Shown piece after piece: positions 1 through 6,374 of a stretch of DNA of 14,264 nucleotides. A program made the translations under genes and the position numbers. The DNA is from Paracoccaceae bacterium (lineage in GTDB: Bacteria > Pseudomonadota > Alphaproteobacteria > Rhodobacterales > Rhodobacteraceae). The notes beneath the pieces were generated by a model. It was not told the origin of the DNA. It made no database searches and was given only the letters and a program-made list of their open reading frames with translations. Where the stretch lies: assembly GCA_003545125.1 (NCBI GenBank), contig DQCI01000080.1, positions 6,482 through 20,745 on the forward strand, written 5' to 3'. Every line of letters begins with the position of its first letter. Position 1 is the first letter of the stretch.

Positions 1-181
1 ATAGGCACGAGATATCCTGCAATAATCGCACTATTCGTGTAACTGACTTTAAGCGCGCGCCGAAATGAGCGAATCGGTGGCCGCATGTGTTTCCGATTCG
101 GAAACATTAGCTTTGCCTCGGCGAATCACCCATGTTAGTGTCCGTTCAAATAAAAAAAGCAGGCACATACAGGCAACACAT
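1..181. other. AT-richer leader upstream of the Hint gene
   Basis: This stretch is visibly richer in A and T than the rest of the window. An open frame continues from an ATG at 65 into the Hint gene, but its first 39 codons (many Ser, Arg, Thr) do not look like the start of that family, so I treat the stretch as non-coding leader. It holds the dyad at 88-106. No convincing -35/-10 pair could be picked, and nothing can be said about the gene upstream of the window. Confidence 0.5.
88..106. promoter_or_regulatory. 19-base dyad, operator- or hairpin-like
   Basis: TGTTTCCGATTCGGAAACA is a perfect inverted repeat with 9-base arms around a single T, about 75 bases before the chosen start of the Hint gene. 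Its left half can also pair differently: CCGATTCG (93-100) is the exact complement of CGAATCGG at 70-77, so two mutually exclusive stems are possible. Position and symmetry fit a repressor operator or an RNA switch. I do not recognise a specific regulator. Confidence 0.4.
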
Positions 182-1252
182 ATGAAAACGGGCTTCGAGG
201 GCACGTTTGTCATCAAGTGGGCGCAGACCGAGGTCGATGGACTCGAGTCTGCGCCCCGTGCAGCACTTGGGATAGGTGCGAGCTGGCGGTGGAGCGGGCA
301 GGCGGTCCGGATCGACGGGCCGCAGGATCTTGTCCGGCTCTGCGATCCCGAAGGTGAGGCAGATCTCCGTGCGCGAGCTGCGCGTAAGGTCCGCCGTCTG
401 GTCGGGCTGCCGCAGGCATCGAACAGGGTTGTTACTCGCGACGCATTAGGTGCGGAAGAGCCGCTGTTCGAGCGCGGGTTCGACGTGACCGACGGGTACA
501 CCGCCTATTCGGCCTCGGTGGTCGATCTCGGCGCCGGATCACAACCGCTTCTCATGTTTACCGGCGGACTGCCGCCCGCCGACACGGATCTGTGGGTGGT
601 GCGCGCGGCGTTGGAGATCGCCGAGGTGAACCGGGTGCTCGATCAGCCGACGGGCGTGATCTGTTTCACGCCCGGAACCCGGATCCGGACCGAATTCGGC
701 GATCTGCCTGTCGGGGAGATCGAAGAAGGTGACCGGGTTCAGACCAAGGACAGCGGCTTTCAGGAAGTGCTCTGGAAGGGCGAGAAACGGGTGTCCGGCG
801 CGCGGCTCTACGCGATGCCGGAACTTCGCCCGATCCGCCTGCGCCAGGGCGCGCTGGGGGTCGACCGGCCGGACGAGGACCTCGTGGTCTCGCCTGCCCA
901 CCGGATGCTCGTGCACGGTGCCAAGGCACGCGCGTTGTTCAACACCGACGAGGTGCTGGTGACCGCACGCGATCTGGTCGACGACGCCCGTGTGGTGCGT
1001 GACCACACGCTTTCGGAAGTCACCTATGTTCACTTGCTTCTGCCACGCCACGAAGTGGTGTTCGCCAACGGGCTGGAAACCGAAAGCTTCCACCCGGCGG
1101 GCGAGGCGCTTGACAGTGTCGCGCAAGTCGAGCGTGCCCGGCTGATGGACATGATGCCGGAGGTCGGCGCCGATCCGATGGCCTATGGTGCTTATGCGCG
1201 CCGAGCTTTGAGCCGGGCCGAAGCCGCGCTCCTGCGGGCGCCTTACGCCTGA
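182..1252 (+). CDS. Hint (Hedgehog/intein) domain protein
   Basis: A 356-residue protein with a Hint_2-type Hedgehog/intein fold domain, a family common in roseobacters, often as stand-alone proteins or attached to secreted proteins. The start is placed at ATG 182 because MKTGFEGTFVIKWAQTEVDG looks like the family N-terminus; a longer frame from 65 adds 39 unlikely residues. Residues 1-155 form a family-specific N-terminal region. The Hint core starts at Cys161 in CFTPGTRIRT, the position of the nucleophile in intein and hedgehog folds. Block B is SPAHRMLV near 237-244 with its conserved His. The core closes with ANGLETESFHPA near 295-306. No HN-C splice junction is visible, so at most N-terminal self-cleavage is expected, not splicing. 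No signal peptide or membrane segment is seen. The next gene is convergent. The biological role is not established. Confidence 0.85.
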   Translation: MKTGFEGTFVIKWAQTEVDGLESAPRAALGIGASWRWSGQAVRIDGPQDLVRLCDPEGEADLRARAARKVRRLVGLPQASNRVVTRDALGAEEPLFERGFDVTDGYTAYSASVVDLGAGSQPLLMFTGGLPPADTDLWVVRAALEIAEVNRVLDQPTGVICFTPGTRIRTEFGDLPVGEIEEGDRVQTKDSGFQEVLWKGEKRVSGARLYAMPELRPIRLRQGALGVDRPDEDLVVSPAHRMLVHGAKARALFNTDEVLVTARDLVDDARVVRDHTLSEVTYVHLLLPRHEVVFANGLETESFHPAGEALDSVAQVERARLMDMMPEVGADPMAYGAYARRALSRAEAALLRAPYA

Positions 1253-1273
1253 CGGCGTGCCGCCTGTCCAGAG

Positions 1274-1379
1274 CGTTTTGCGCACAATCGCCCGCACCGG
1301 CCGTCGCGACCGCGTTATGCTCTGCAAACGCTGCCGCGCTACGGCCAGCGAGGACATGTCACCCATTGAGCGCAAAACG
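1274..1379. repeat. Long-range inverted repeat between convergent genes
   Basis: CGTTTTGCGC at 1274-1283 is the exact complement of GCGCAAAACG at 1370-1379. Inside it GGCCGT (1299-1304) can pair with ACGGCC (1341-1346), giving an imperfect stem-loop of about 106 bases that fills the gap between two convergent genes. There is no clear T-run, so it is not a textbook intrinsic terminator. It may be a transcript end, a small dispersed palindromic element, or chance in GC-rich DNA. Confidence 0.35.
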
Positions 1380-1381
1380 TC

Positions 1382-2806
1382 TTAACGGCCGATCACATCC
1401 GCAACGCCGCGCGACAGCATGTCGAGCACGCCGGTATTGTCGGCGAAGTGTTCCCGCGCCCGGTCGTAGGCTTCCTCGGCTTTCTCGATGTCGCCGAGGA
1501 CGGAATAGGAGCGCACCAGCATAATCCACTTGTCGGGATTTTCGGGCTGCTCTTCGAGCTCGGCCGCGAGGCCCGCGACCATGCCCTCGATCATGTCGTC
1601 CTGATCGGCTTGCGGCAGCGCGGAAATCGTCGAGACGTCTTCGGCGGTTGGACCTCCGACAGCGCCGTCGTCCGGCTCGGGCTCGAAAATGTCCATGCCG
1701 AGCGCACGCGCGGCCTCGTCGAACTTCTGCTGCACGAAGGGGGCCGCGGCGAAATGGGTCGCGCCCTGGGTGAGCGCTTTGGCGGCCGCGTCGTTCTCGC
1801 CCGATTGCGCCAGCCGGGTGGCCAGCTCGATCCAGGCCGCGTGGTCCATCGGGTCGTCCGAAAGCTGGGTTTCAAGCGTGACGATCCGCGCAGTGGCCAC
1901 CTCATCGGCCGATGCGCCCCCGGCAGCCATGATTTCGGCTGCGCTGGCATCGGGCAGGTAATCGGTGAGGTCGCGGTTCAGGAACCGGACCATGTTGCCA
2001 ATGTCGCGGCGCACCAACGGCATCCAGGGCGCCGTTGGCGACGCGCTCGCCGCCAACGCGACCCAATCGTCGAGCGCTGCCTCGAAATCCTGGGCCTGGG
2101 CCTTGGCCAGCGCCACATAGTAGCGCGCCCGCGGATCGGGGGTTTCGCGCAGGACGGTCTCAAAAACGATCCGGGCGGCTGACGGCACCTTGTTGCCGTT
2201 CGCCAGCACCATGGCCTCGCCGTAGGCCGCCTGCACGCCCGGTTCGTCCGGCTCGAGTTCCACCGCGTGGCGGTAGGCCTCGACCGAAGCGCTGTCATTG
2301 CCGATCGAGGCGTAGGAGACGGCAAGCGTCCACCAGTCTTCGAAACTCTCCGGGTTGTCCTTGGTCTTTTCGATCAGGAGCTGGATGCGCGCGTTCACGT
2401 CGCCCGTCGAGGCGCGTCGCTCGAGGATCTCGGACTTGCGGGCCATCAGGGGTTGGTCGGGCTGGCCGGGCTGGCCGACCAGCGCGTAGCCACCGAGTGC
2501 TGTGGCGGCGGCCACGGCGGCGAGCCCGAGGGCGACGACCGGGGCGCGGTGCGACAGGCTGAAGCCGCCGTCGAGCTGCCGGGCGGCGGCAAGCGTGCGC
2601 CGCTCGATCTCCTGGGCCGCGGCGTCCCGTTCGTCTGCGCTGACAAGCCCGGCGGTCAGGTCGCGATCGAGCTCGTCGAGCTGGTCGCGGAACACCGAGA
2701 TCGCGCCGTCGCTGTCGTTCATCTCGACGCTGCCTTCCCGCAGGAAAGGCCAGGCGATCCAGACGGCGCCCGCGAGGGCGAGGCAGAGGGCAGCGAGCCA
2801 GAACAT
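1382..2806 (-). CDS. ccmI: Cytochrome c maturation protein CcmI (CycH)
   Basis: A 474-residue membrane-anchored TPR protein that, in its family, binds apocytochrome c C-termini and delivers them to the CcmF/CcmH haem lyase on the periplasmic side. Transmembrane segment 1 is at residues 2-21 and segment 2 near 88-110. Between them lies the conserved CcmI segment VFRDQLDELDRDLTAGLVS with a following charged helix. Beyond residue 120 is a long periplasmic TPR-like region, including ESFEDWWTLAVSYASIGN and a second set near the C-terminus (NPDKWIMLVRSYSVLGD). The start is ATG 2806, which shares one base with the ccmH stop (TGATG). A GTG one codon earlier is also possible. GGAGG lies 9 bases upstream of the ATG, inside the ccmH end. 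It is the last gene of the regulator-ccmF-ccmH-ccmI run. Confidence 0.9.
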   Translation of the reverse strand: MFWLAALCLALAGAVWIAWPFLREGSVEMNDSDGAISVFRDQLDELDRDLTAGLVSADERDAAAQEIERRTLAAARQLDGGFSLSHRAPVVALGLAAVAAATALGGYALVGQPGQPDQPLMARKSEILERRASTGDVNARIQLLIEKTKDNPESFEDWWTLAVSYASIGNDSASVEAYRHAVELEPDEPGVQAAYGEAMVLANGNKVPSAARIVFETVLRETPDPRARYYVALAKAQAQDFEAALDDWVALAASASPTAPWMPLVRRDIGNMVRFLNRDLTDYLPDASAAEIMAAGGASADEVATARIVTLETQLSDDPMDHAAWIELATRLAQSGENDAAAKALTQGATHFAAAPFVQQKFDEAARALGMDIFEPEPDDGAVGGPTAEDVSTISALPQADQDDMIEGMVAGLAAELEEQPENPDKWIMLVRSYSVLGDIEKAEEAYDRAREHFADNTGVLDMLSRGVADVIGR

Positions 2807-3357
2807 CACACATCTCCTCCCCGCAGCAGGCGCTGGGCTTCACGACGTTCGTCGCCGGAAAGTGGCGCCGCGGCCGGGGCACGCTGCCGGCTTCGGTGAT
2901 AGGCGAGAACCGCGCCGGCGCCGAGCAGCAGGAAGATCGCCGGTGCCCCCCAGAGCACGAGCGTCTGACCGGTCACACGCGGCTTTAGCAACACGAAATC
3001 GCCGTAGCGTTCGGCGACATAGGCAAGGACTTGTTCGTCGCTGTCGCCCACATCCATCCGCTCGCGCACCAGCACGCGAAGGTCGCGCGCGAGTCCGGCA
3101 TTGCTGTCGAAAATGCTTTCGTTCTGGCACACCATGCAGCGCAGGTCCCGGCCGATAGCGCGGGCGCGGGCTTCGCGGGCCGGGTCGTCGAACATCTCGG
3201 CGGCGTCGAGCGCCTGGGCACTGGGCGCCAGCGTCAGGGCAAGGGCGAACGCAAGGCCTTTCGAAAGGCCTTGGCGACGCGGTTTCGAAACCGCGTGGGA
3301 AGCCGTTTCGAAACGGCTTGTCGCGGTGCGGGAGCGGTGTCGGACGAGGCGTGTCAT
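2806..3357 (-). CDS. ccmH: Cytochrome c maturation protein CcmH (Ccl2/CycL)
   Basis: A 183-residue periplasmic, membrane-anchored thiol oxidoreductase that keeps apocytochrome CXXCH thiols reduced for haem attachment with CcmF. The family signature LRCMVCQNESIFDSNA is present, with the redox pair at Cys74 and Cys77. A transmembrane helix (LVLWGAPAIFLLLGAGAVLA) follows near residues 135-160 with a short cytoplasmic tail. The hydrophobic core of the signal peptide is GLAFALALTLAPSAQA, with probable cleavage after Ala49. The n-region before it is about 34 residues, far longer than usual, because three DNA palindromes (3252-3319) encode roughly residues 13-35. The start is ATG 3357 with AGGAGG five bases upstream, overlapping the ccmF TAG stop; a GTG at 3363 lies within the ribosome-binding site and is less likely. 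No other start codon exists nearer to the hydrophobic core, so the extension is probably translated. Confidence 0.9.
   Translation of the reverse strand: MTRLVRHRSRTATSRFETASHAVSKPRRQGLSKGLAFALALTLAPSAQALDAAEMFDDPAREARARAIGRDLRCMVCQNESIFDSNAGLARDLRVLVRERMDVGDSDEQVLAYVAERYGDFVLLKPRVTGQTLVLWGAPAIFLLLGAGAVLAYHRSRQRAPAAAPLSGDERREAQRLLRGGDV
3252..3319. repeat. Three tandem perfect TTTCGAAA palindromes inside ccmH
   Basis: Three adjacent perfect palindromes share the core TTTCGAAA but have different arms. The first spans 3252-3273 (22 bases; inner 20 are AAGGCCTTTCGAAAGGCCTT). The second spans 3277-3296 (ACGCGGTTTCGAAACCGCGT). The third spans 3300-3319 (AAGCCGTTTCGAAACGGCTT). Their centres are 24 and 23 bases apart and only three bases separate each pair. 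They lie in frame in the N-terminal coding region of ccmH. Each can form a hairpin in DNA or mRNA or bind a symmetric protein. No other palindrome of this type was found in the window, although bare TTCGAA occurs elsewhere. Arms that differ but remain exactly self-complementary suggest selection for symmetry or an inserted palindromic element. Confidence 0.9.
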
Positions 3358-3366
3358 CTCCACCTC

Positions 3367-5340
3367 CTATTCGGCCGGTTGCGCGGCGAGGCGGCGGGTG
3401 GGGGCGCCGATCCTGAGCCGCCGGTCGGTGAGCGAAATGAGGGCGGCCAGTGCCATCATGAGCCCGCCGAGCCACATCCAAGGCACGCCGGGGTTGTAGT
3501 AGTACCGGGTGACGAACCCCCCCTGTCCGTCCGCGTCGCCCAGCACCGCGTAGATGTCGCCGTGCCAGAGCGTGGCGATGCCCGCCTCGGTGGTGGGCTG
3601 GCCTTCGACCGGGTAAAAGCGGCGTTCCGGTTTCAGGACGCGGATCGGCGTATCGCCCCGGGTCACCGTGACCTGTCCGATCGTGGTCTGGTAGTTCGGA
3701 CCGGTACCGCTTTCGACTTCTTCGAGGGTGAAGGCATAGGGGCCGACCTCGACCGGGGTGCCGGGCTGGGTAGTCTGGATCGCTTCGGCCTTCCAGACCG
3801 AAACGGCGACGACACCGGCGGCGGCGACCGCGAGGCCGAGGTGGCCGAGGTAGAGCCCCCAGGCCGAGCGCGGCAGGCCGGCGACGCGCCTGAGCGCGGT
3901 GGCCGGACCGGCTTTCGGCAGGCCGGCCCGGGCCGCGAGATCCTGCAACGTGGCCACGGCCAACCAAAGCGCGATGAAGCTGCCGAACAGGCCCGGGGCT
4001 TCTGTGAGCCCGAGGATCAAGGCGATCGTAGCGGTCAAGACCGCCGCCACGGCGAGCCCGATCGCCGCCTTGCGCAGCACCACGGCCGGTCGCGCGCGTT
4101 TCCACGACAGGAACGGGCCGATCCCGGCGGCGAACATGAGTGCGCCAAAGACCGGCAGGAAGCTTTGGTTGAAATAGGGTGCGCCGACGGTGATCTTGGC
4201 GCCGTTGAAGAGCTCGAGGAACAAGGGGTAGAGCGTGCCGACGAAGACCACGCCGGTGGCCGTAGCGAGGCCGAGGTTGTTGATGAGCAGCCCGCTTTCA
4301 CGCGACCAGATCGCAAATACCCCGCCTTCGCCGATCGACGACCCGCGCCAGGCATACAGCGTGAGTGCGCCGCCGACGTAAAGCGCGAGCAGCACCAGGA
4401 TGAACACGCCGCGGCCCGGGTCGGTCGCAAAAGCATGAACCGAAGAGAGGATGCCGGAGCGCACCAGGAAAGTGCCGATCAGGCTGAGCGAGAAGGTGAG
4501 GATCGCCAAGAGGATCGTCCACTTGAGGAGCGCGTTGCGCTTTTCGACGACGATGGCGGAATGCAGAAGTGCTGTGCCGATCAGCCAGGGCATGAACGAG
4601 GCGTTCTCCACCGGATCCCAGAACCAGAACCCACCCCAGCCAAGCTCGTAGTAGGCCCACCACGAGCCCAGCGCGATGCCGGCGGTGAGCCCGGCCCAGG
4701 CGATCAGTACCCAAGGCCGCATCCAGCGCGCCCAGGCGGGGTCGACCCGGCCGGTGATGAGCGCGGCGACGGCGAAAGAAAACGCGGTAGAGAACCCGAC
4801 ATAGCCGAGATAGAGCAGCGGTGGGTGGAAGGCGACGCCGGGGTCTTGCAAAAGCGGGTTCATCCCCTGTCCGTCGAGCGGCGGGGTGGCGACCCGCAGG
4901 AAGGGGTTCGAGGTGATCAGGATGAAGGCGTAGAAGCCGACCCCGATCATCGCCTGCACCGACAGCACCGTCGAGCGCATCACCACCGGGATCATCCGTC
5001 CGAACACCGAGATCAGCACGCCGAACAGCGCCAGCATCAACACCCACAGCAGCATCGAGCCCTCGTGGTTGGCCCAGACGCCGGAGACCTTGTAGAGCAT
5101 CGGCTTGCCGGAATGTGAATTCAGCGCCACGTTGAGGAGCGAAAAATCCGAGGTGACATAGGCCCAGGTGAGCGCCCCGAAGGCCGCCGCGGTCGCGAGG
5201 AACTGCACCTGCGCGGCCGTGTCGGCCACCCGCATTGCCGCCGCCGTGCGGGTCTGTACGCCCCAGAGCGGCACGATGGCTTGCGCGAGGGCGGCGGCGA
5301 ACGCCAGCCAAAGCGCCAGATGTCCCAGTTCGACGATCAT
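3367..5340 (-). CDS. ccmF: Cytochrome c haem lyase subunit CcmF
   Basis: A 657-residue polytopic inner-membrane protein, the usual length for CcmF, which takes haem from holo-CcmE and joins it to CXXCH motifs of apocytochromes with CcmH and CcmI. Signatures seen are WANHEGSMLLWV near residues 89-100, AFHPPLLYLGYVGF near 170-183, the tryptophan-rich WWD region between residues 226 and 253 (GSWWAYYELGWGGFWFWDP followed by VENASFMPWL), and the conserved His in SSVHAFATDPGRG near 299-311. Many hydrophobic helices run through the protein, and a soluble periplasmic segment lies near the C-terminus before the last helix. The start is ATG 5340, overlapping the stop of the upstream regulator by one base (TGATG); a GTG lies one codon earlier. 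Nine bases separate its TAG from the ccmH start. CcmE, CcmG and CcmABCD are not in the window. It could be the main copy or a dedicated paralogue (NrfE-like); the sequence alone does not decide. Confidence 0.95.
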   Translation of the reverse strand: MIVELGHLALWLAFAAALAQAIVPLWGVQTRTAAAMRVADTAAQVQFLATAAAFGALTWAYVTSDFSLLNVALNSHSGKPMLYKVSGVWANHEGSMLLWVLMLALFGVLISVFGRMIPVVMRSTVLSVQAMIGVGFYAFILITSNPFLRVATPPLDGQGMNPLLQDPGVAFHPPLLYLGYVGFSTAFSFAVAALITGRVDPAWARWMRPWVLIAWAGLTAGIALGSWWAYYELGWGGFWFWDPVENASFMPWLIGTALLHSAIVVEKRNALLKWTILLAILTFSLSLIGTFLVRSGILSSVHAFATDPGRGVFILVLLALYVGGALTLYAWRGSSIGEGGVFAIWSRESGLLINNLGLATATGVVFVGTLYPLFLELFNGAKITVGAPYFNQSFLPVFGALMFAAGIGPFLSWKRARPAVVLRKAAIGLAVAAVLTATIALILGLTEAPGLFGSFIALWLAVATLQDLAARAGLPKAGPATALRRVAGLPRSAWGLYLGHLGLAVAAAGVVAVSVWKAEAIQTTQPGTPVEVGPYAFTLEEVESGTGPNYQTTIGQVTVTRGDTPIRVLKPERRFYPVEGQPTTEAGIATLWHGDIYAVLGDADGQGGFVTRYYYNPGVPWMWLGGLMMALAALISLTDRRLRIGAPTRRLAAQPAE

Positions 5341-6119
5341 CACGTCTGCTCCGATGGTTGTGGCAAAGGATACGGCACCGGGCAGGACCCCGGGTCCGCG
5401 GATGTGTCGTCCGTGGCGAACAGCGTCCGGGGCCGCCGCGCCACGCGCACCGGCAGCCGGCGCGCCACCGCTTCCGGGTCGAGCACCACGAACTCGGTGC
5501 GGGTGAGGAACTTGAACAGCCCCGCCTTGCGCAGTCTCGACAGGATCCGGCTCACAGTTTCGGTATTCAGCCCGAGGTAGTCGGCGATTTCTTCGCGGTT
5601 CATCGGCAGATTGACCGGGCCGGGTTTGTCTGCGGTCGCGGCCATTTCGGCGAGGAAAAGGGTCACCCGTTCGGTCGAATCGAGCCGGCCGAGGGTGGTG
5701 AGGTGGCGGTTGGCGGCTTCGAGCCGTTCGTGGATCACCCCGAACAGCACCTGCATGAAGGCCGGGTCGTTCTGCAACATGGCCATGTCTTCAGAGAAAT
5801 CGGTTTCGCAGATTTCGGTCGGCTCCAACGCCTCAAGCCAGGTCGTGCTGTCTTCATGCGCCATCGGTCCGCAGATTGTGCTGCCGGTCCGCTCGATTCC
5901 GGAAATCTGGCGCCGTCCGTCGCGCAAATTGGTGGTGATCGCGGCGGTGCCGCTGACGATGGTCCAGAGCTTTATGCAGCCGTCGCGGCAGGCCTCCAAC
6001 CGCTCTCCGCGGCGAAGGTTTATTGTGCGGCGCTTGCTATGCGAACCGTTCTGACGACTGAACCGGCAGATTTTCGATCCACACGCAAAGCATCCGCCAG
6101 CTTCGTCGAGCTTGGCCAT
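5340..6119 (-). CDS. Crp/Fnr-family regulator, FNR-like with Fe-S cysteines
   Basis: A 259-residue transcription factor with an N-terminal cysteine cluster, a cyclic-nucleotide-binding-like sensor domain (about 30-120), a dimer helix (about 120-150) and a C-terminal winged helix-turn-helix. Cys10, Cys13 and Cys18 form a C-X2-C-X4-C group. Cys104, in PTEICETDF, aligns by context with the fourth cluster ligand of E. coli FNR (Cys122, SMVCEIPF). Further cysteines are 44, 48, 83 and 246. The recognition helix is in REEIADYLGLNTETVSRILS, with Glu187, Ser190 and Arg191 in the E-x-x-S-R spacing that reads TTGAT half-sites in FNR. A tail of about 40 residues follows the HTH. The start is ATG 6119 with GGAG seven bases upstream. 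Its stop overlaps the ccmF start, so regulator and haem lyase are co-translated. An FNR-type box 63-76 bases upstream suggests autoregulation. FnrL-like oxygen sensing is inferred, not shown. Confidence 0.85.
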   Translation of the reverse strand: MAKLDEAGGCFACGSKICRFSRQNGSHSKRRTINLRRGERLEACRDGCIKLWTIVSGTAAITTNLRDGRRQISGIERTGSTICGPMAHEDSTTWLEALEPTEICETDFSEDMAMLQNDPAFMQVLFGVIHERLEAANRHLTTLGRLDSTERVTLFLAEMAATADKPGPVNLPMNREEIADYLGLNTETVSRILSRLRKAGLFKFLTRTEFVVLDPEAVARRLPVRVARRPRTLFATDDTSADPGSCPVPYPLPQPSEQT

Positions 6120-6181
6120 TCATGCTCCGTGGGAAGAGCCCCTGTTTGAGCCCTTCGAATAGAAAAACCAGCACCCAATCC

Positions 6182-6195
6182 TTGACTCAGATCAA
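6182..6195. promoter_or_regulatory. FNR-type binding site
   Basis: TTGACTCAGATCAA matches the FNR/FnrL consensus TTGAT-N4-ATCAA in nine of ten fixed positions. Read on the minus strand it is TTGAT-CTGA-GTCAA. On the minus strand a TATTCG at 6161-6156 lies about 30 bases from the box centre, close to the spacing of a class II (-41.5) FNR-activated promoter, and would drive the regulator-ccmFHI operon. Its centre is about 187 bases before the cytochrome start, so it could also act on that gene from upstream. Confidence 0.75.
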
Positions 6196-6274
6196 GCCGA
6201 AAGGTTTCCCCGAGCGCTTTCAAAAAATTACATCGACGATATGGGTTTTAATTTTCCCCAGTAATCGGGAATCC

Positions 6275-6288
6275 CTGACATTTGTCAG
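6275..6288. promoter_or_regulatory. Second FNR-superfamily-like dyad upstream of the cytochrome
   Basis: CTGACATTTGTCAG is a perfect dyad of CTGAC half-sites with the four-base gap typical of the FNR superfamily. Its centre is about 94 bases before the cytochrome ATG. If it acts at -41.5, transcription would start near 6323, with the weak -10-like TAACGT at 6312-6317 and a leader of about 50 bases. The half-site differs from TTGAT, so it may bind the same regulator weakly or a different relative, or be an unrelated operator. Confidence 0.5.
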
Positions 6289-6374
6289 AGTCCGCCACGC
6301 ACACGGGTTGCTAACGTTCCCGTGATCTCCGGTGCGTCCGCGCCGGTCTGACGCTCATATTGGGAGTGATCTCT

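Noticed and set aside
65..181. Longer N-terminus for the Hint protein
   Set aside because: The first 39 residues do not resemble the family and overlap an operator-like dyad; the ATG at 182 gives the expected N-terminus.
2840..4105. Minus-strand open frame spanning the ccmF-ccmH junction in another frame
   Set aside because: Arg/Pro-rich out-of-frame reading over two well-supported genes, typical of high-GC DNA.
3031..5118. Long plus-strand open frame across ccmH and ccmF
   Set aside because: Its translation is Arg/Asp/Glu/Gly-rich with no recognisable domain, while the opposite strand encodes a full, conserved CcmF with all its motifs.
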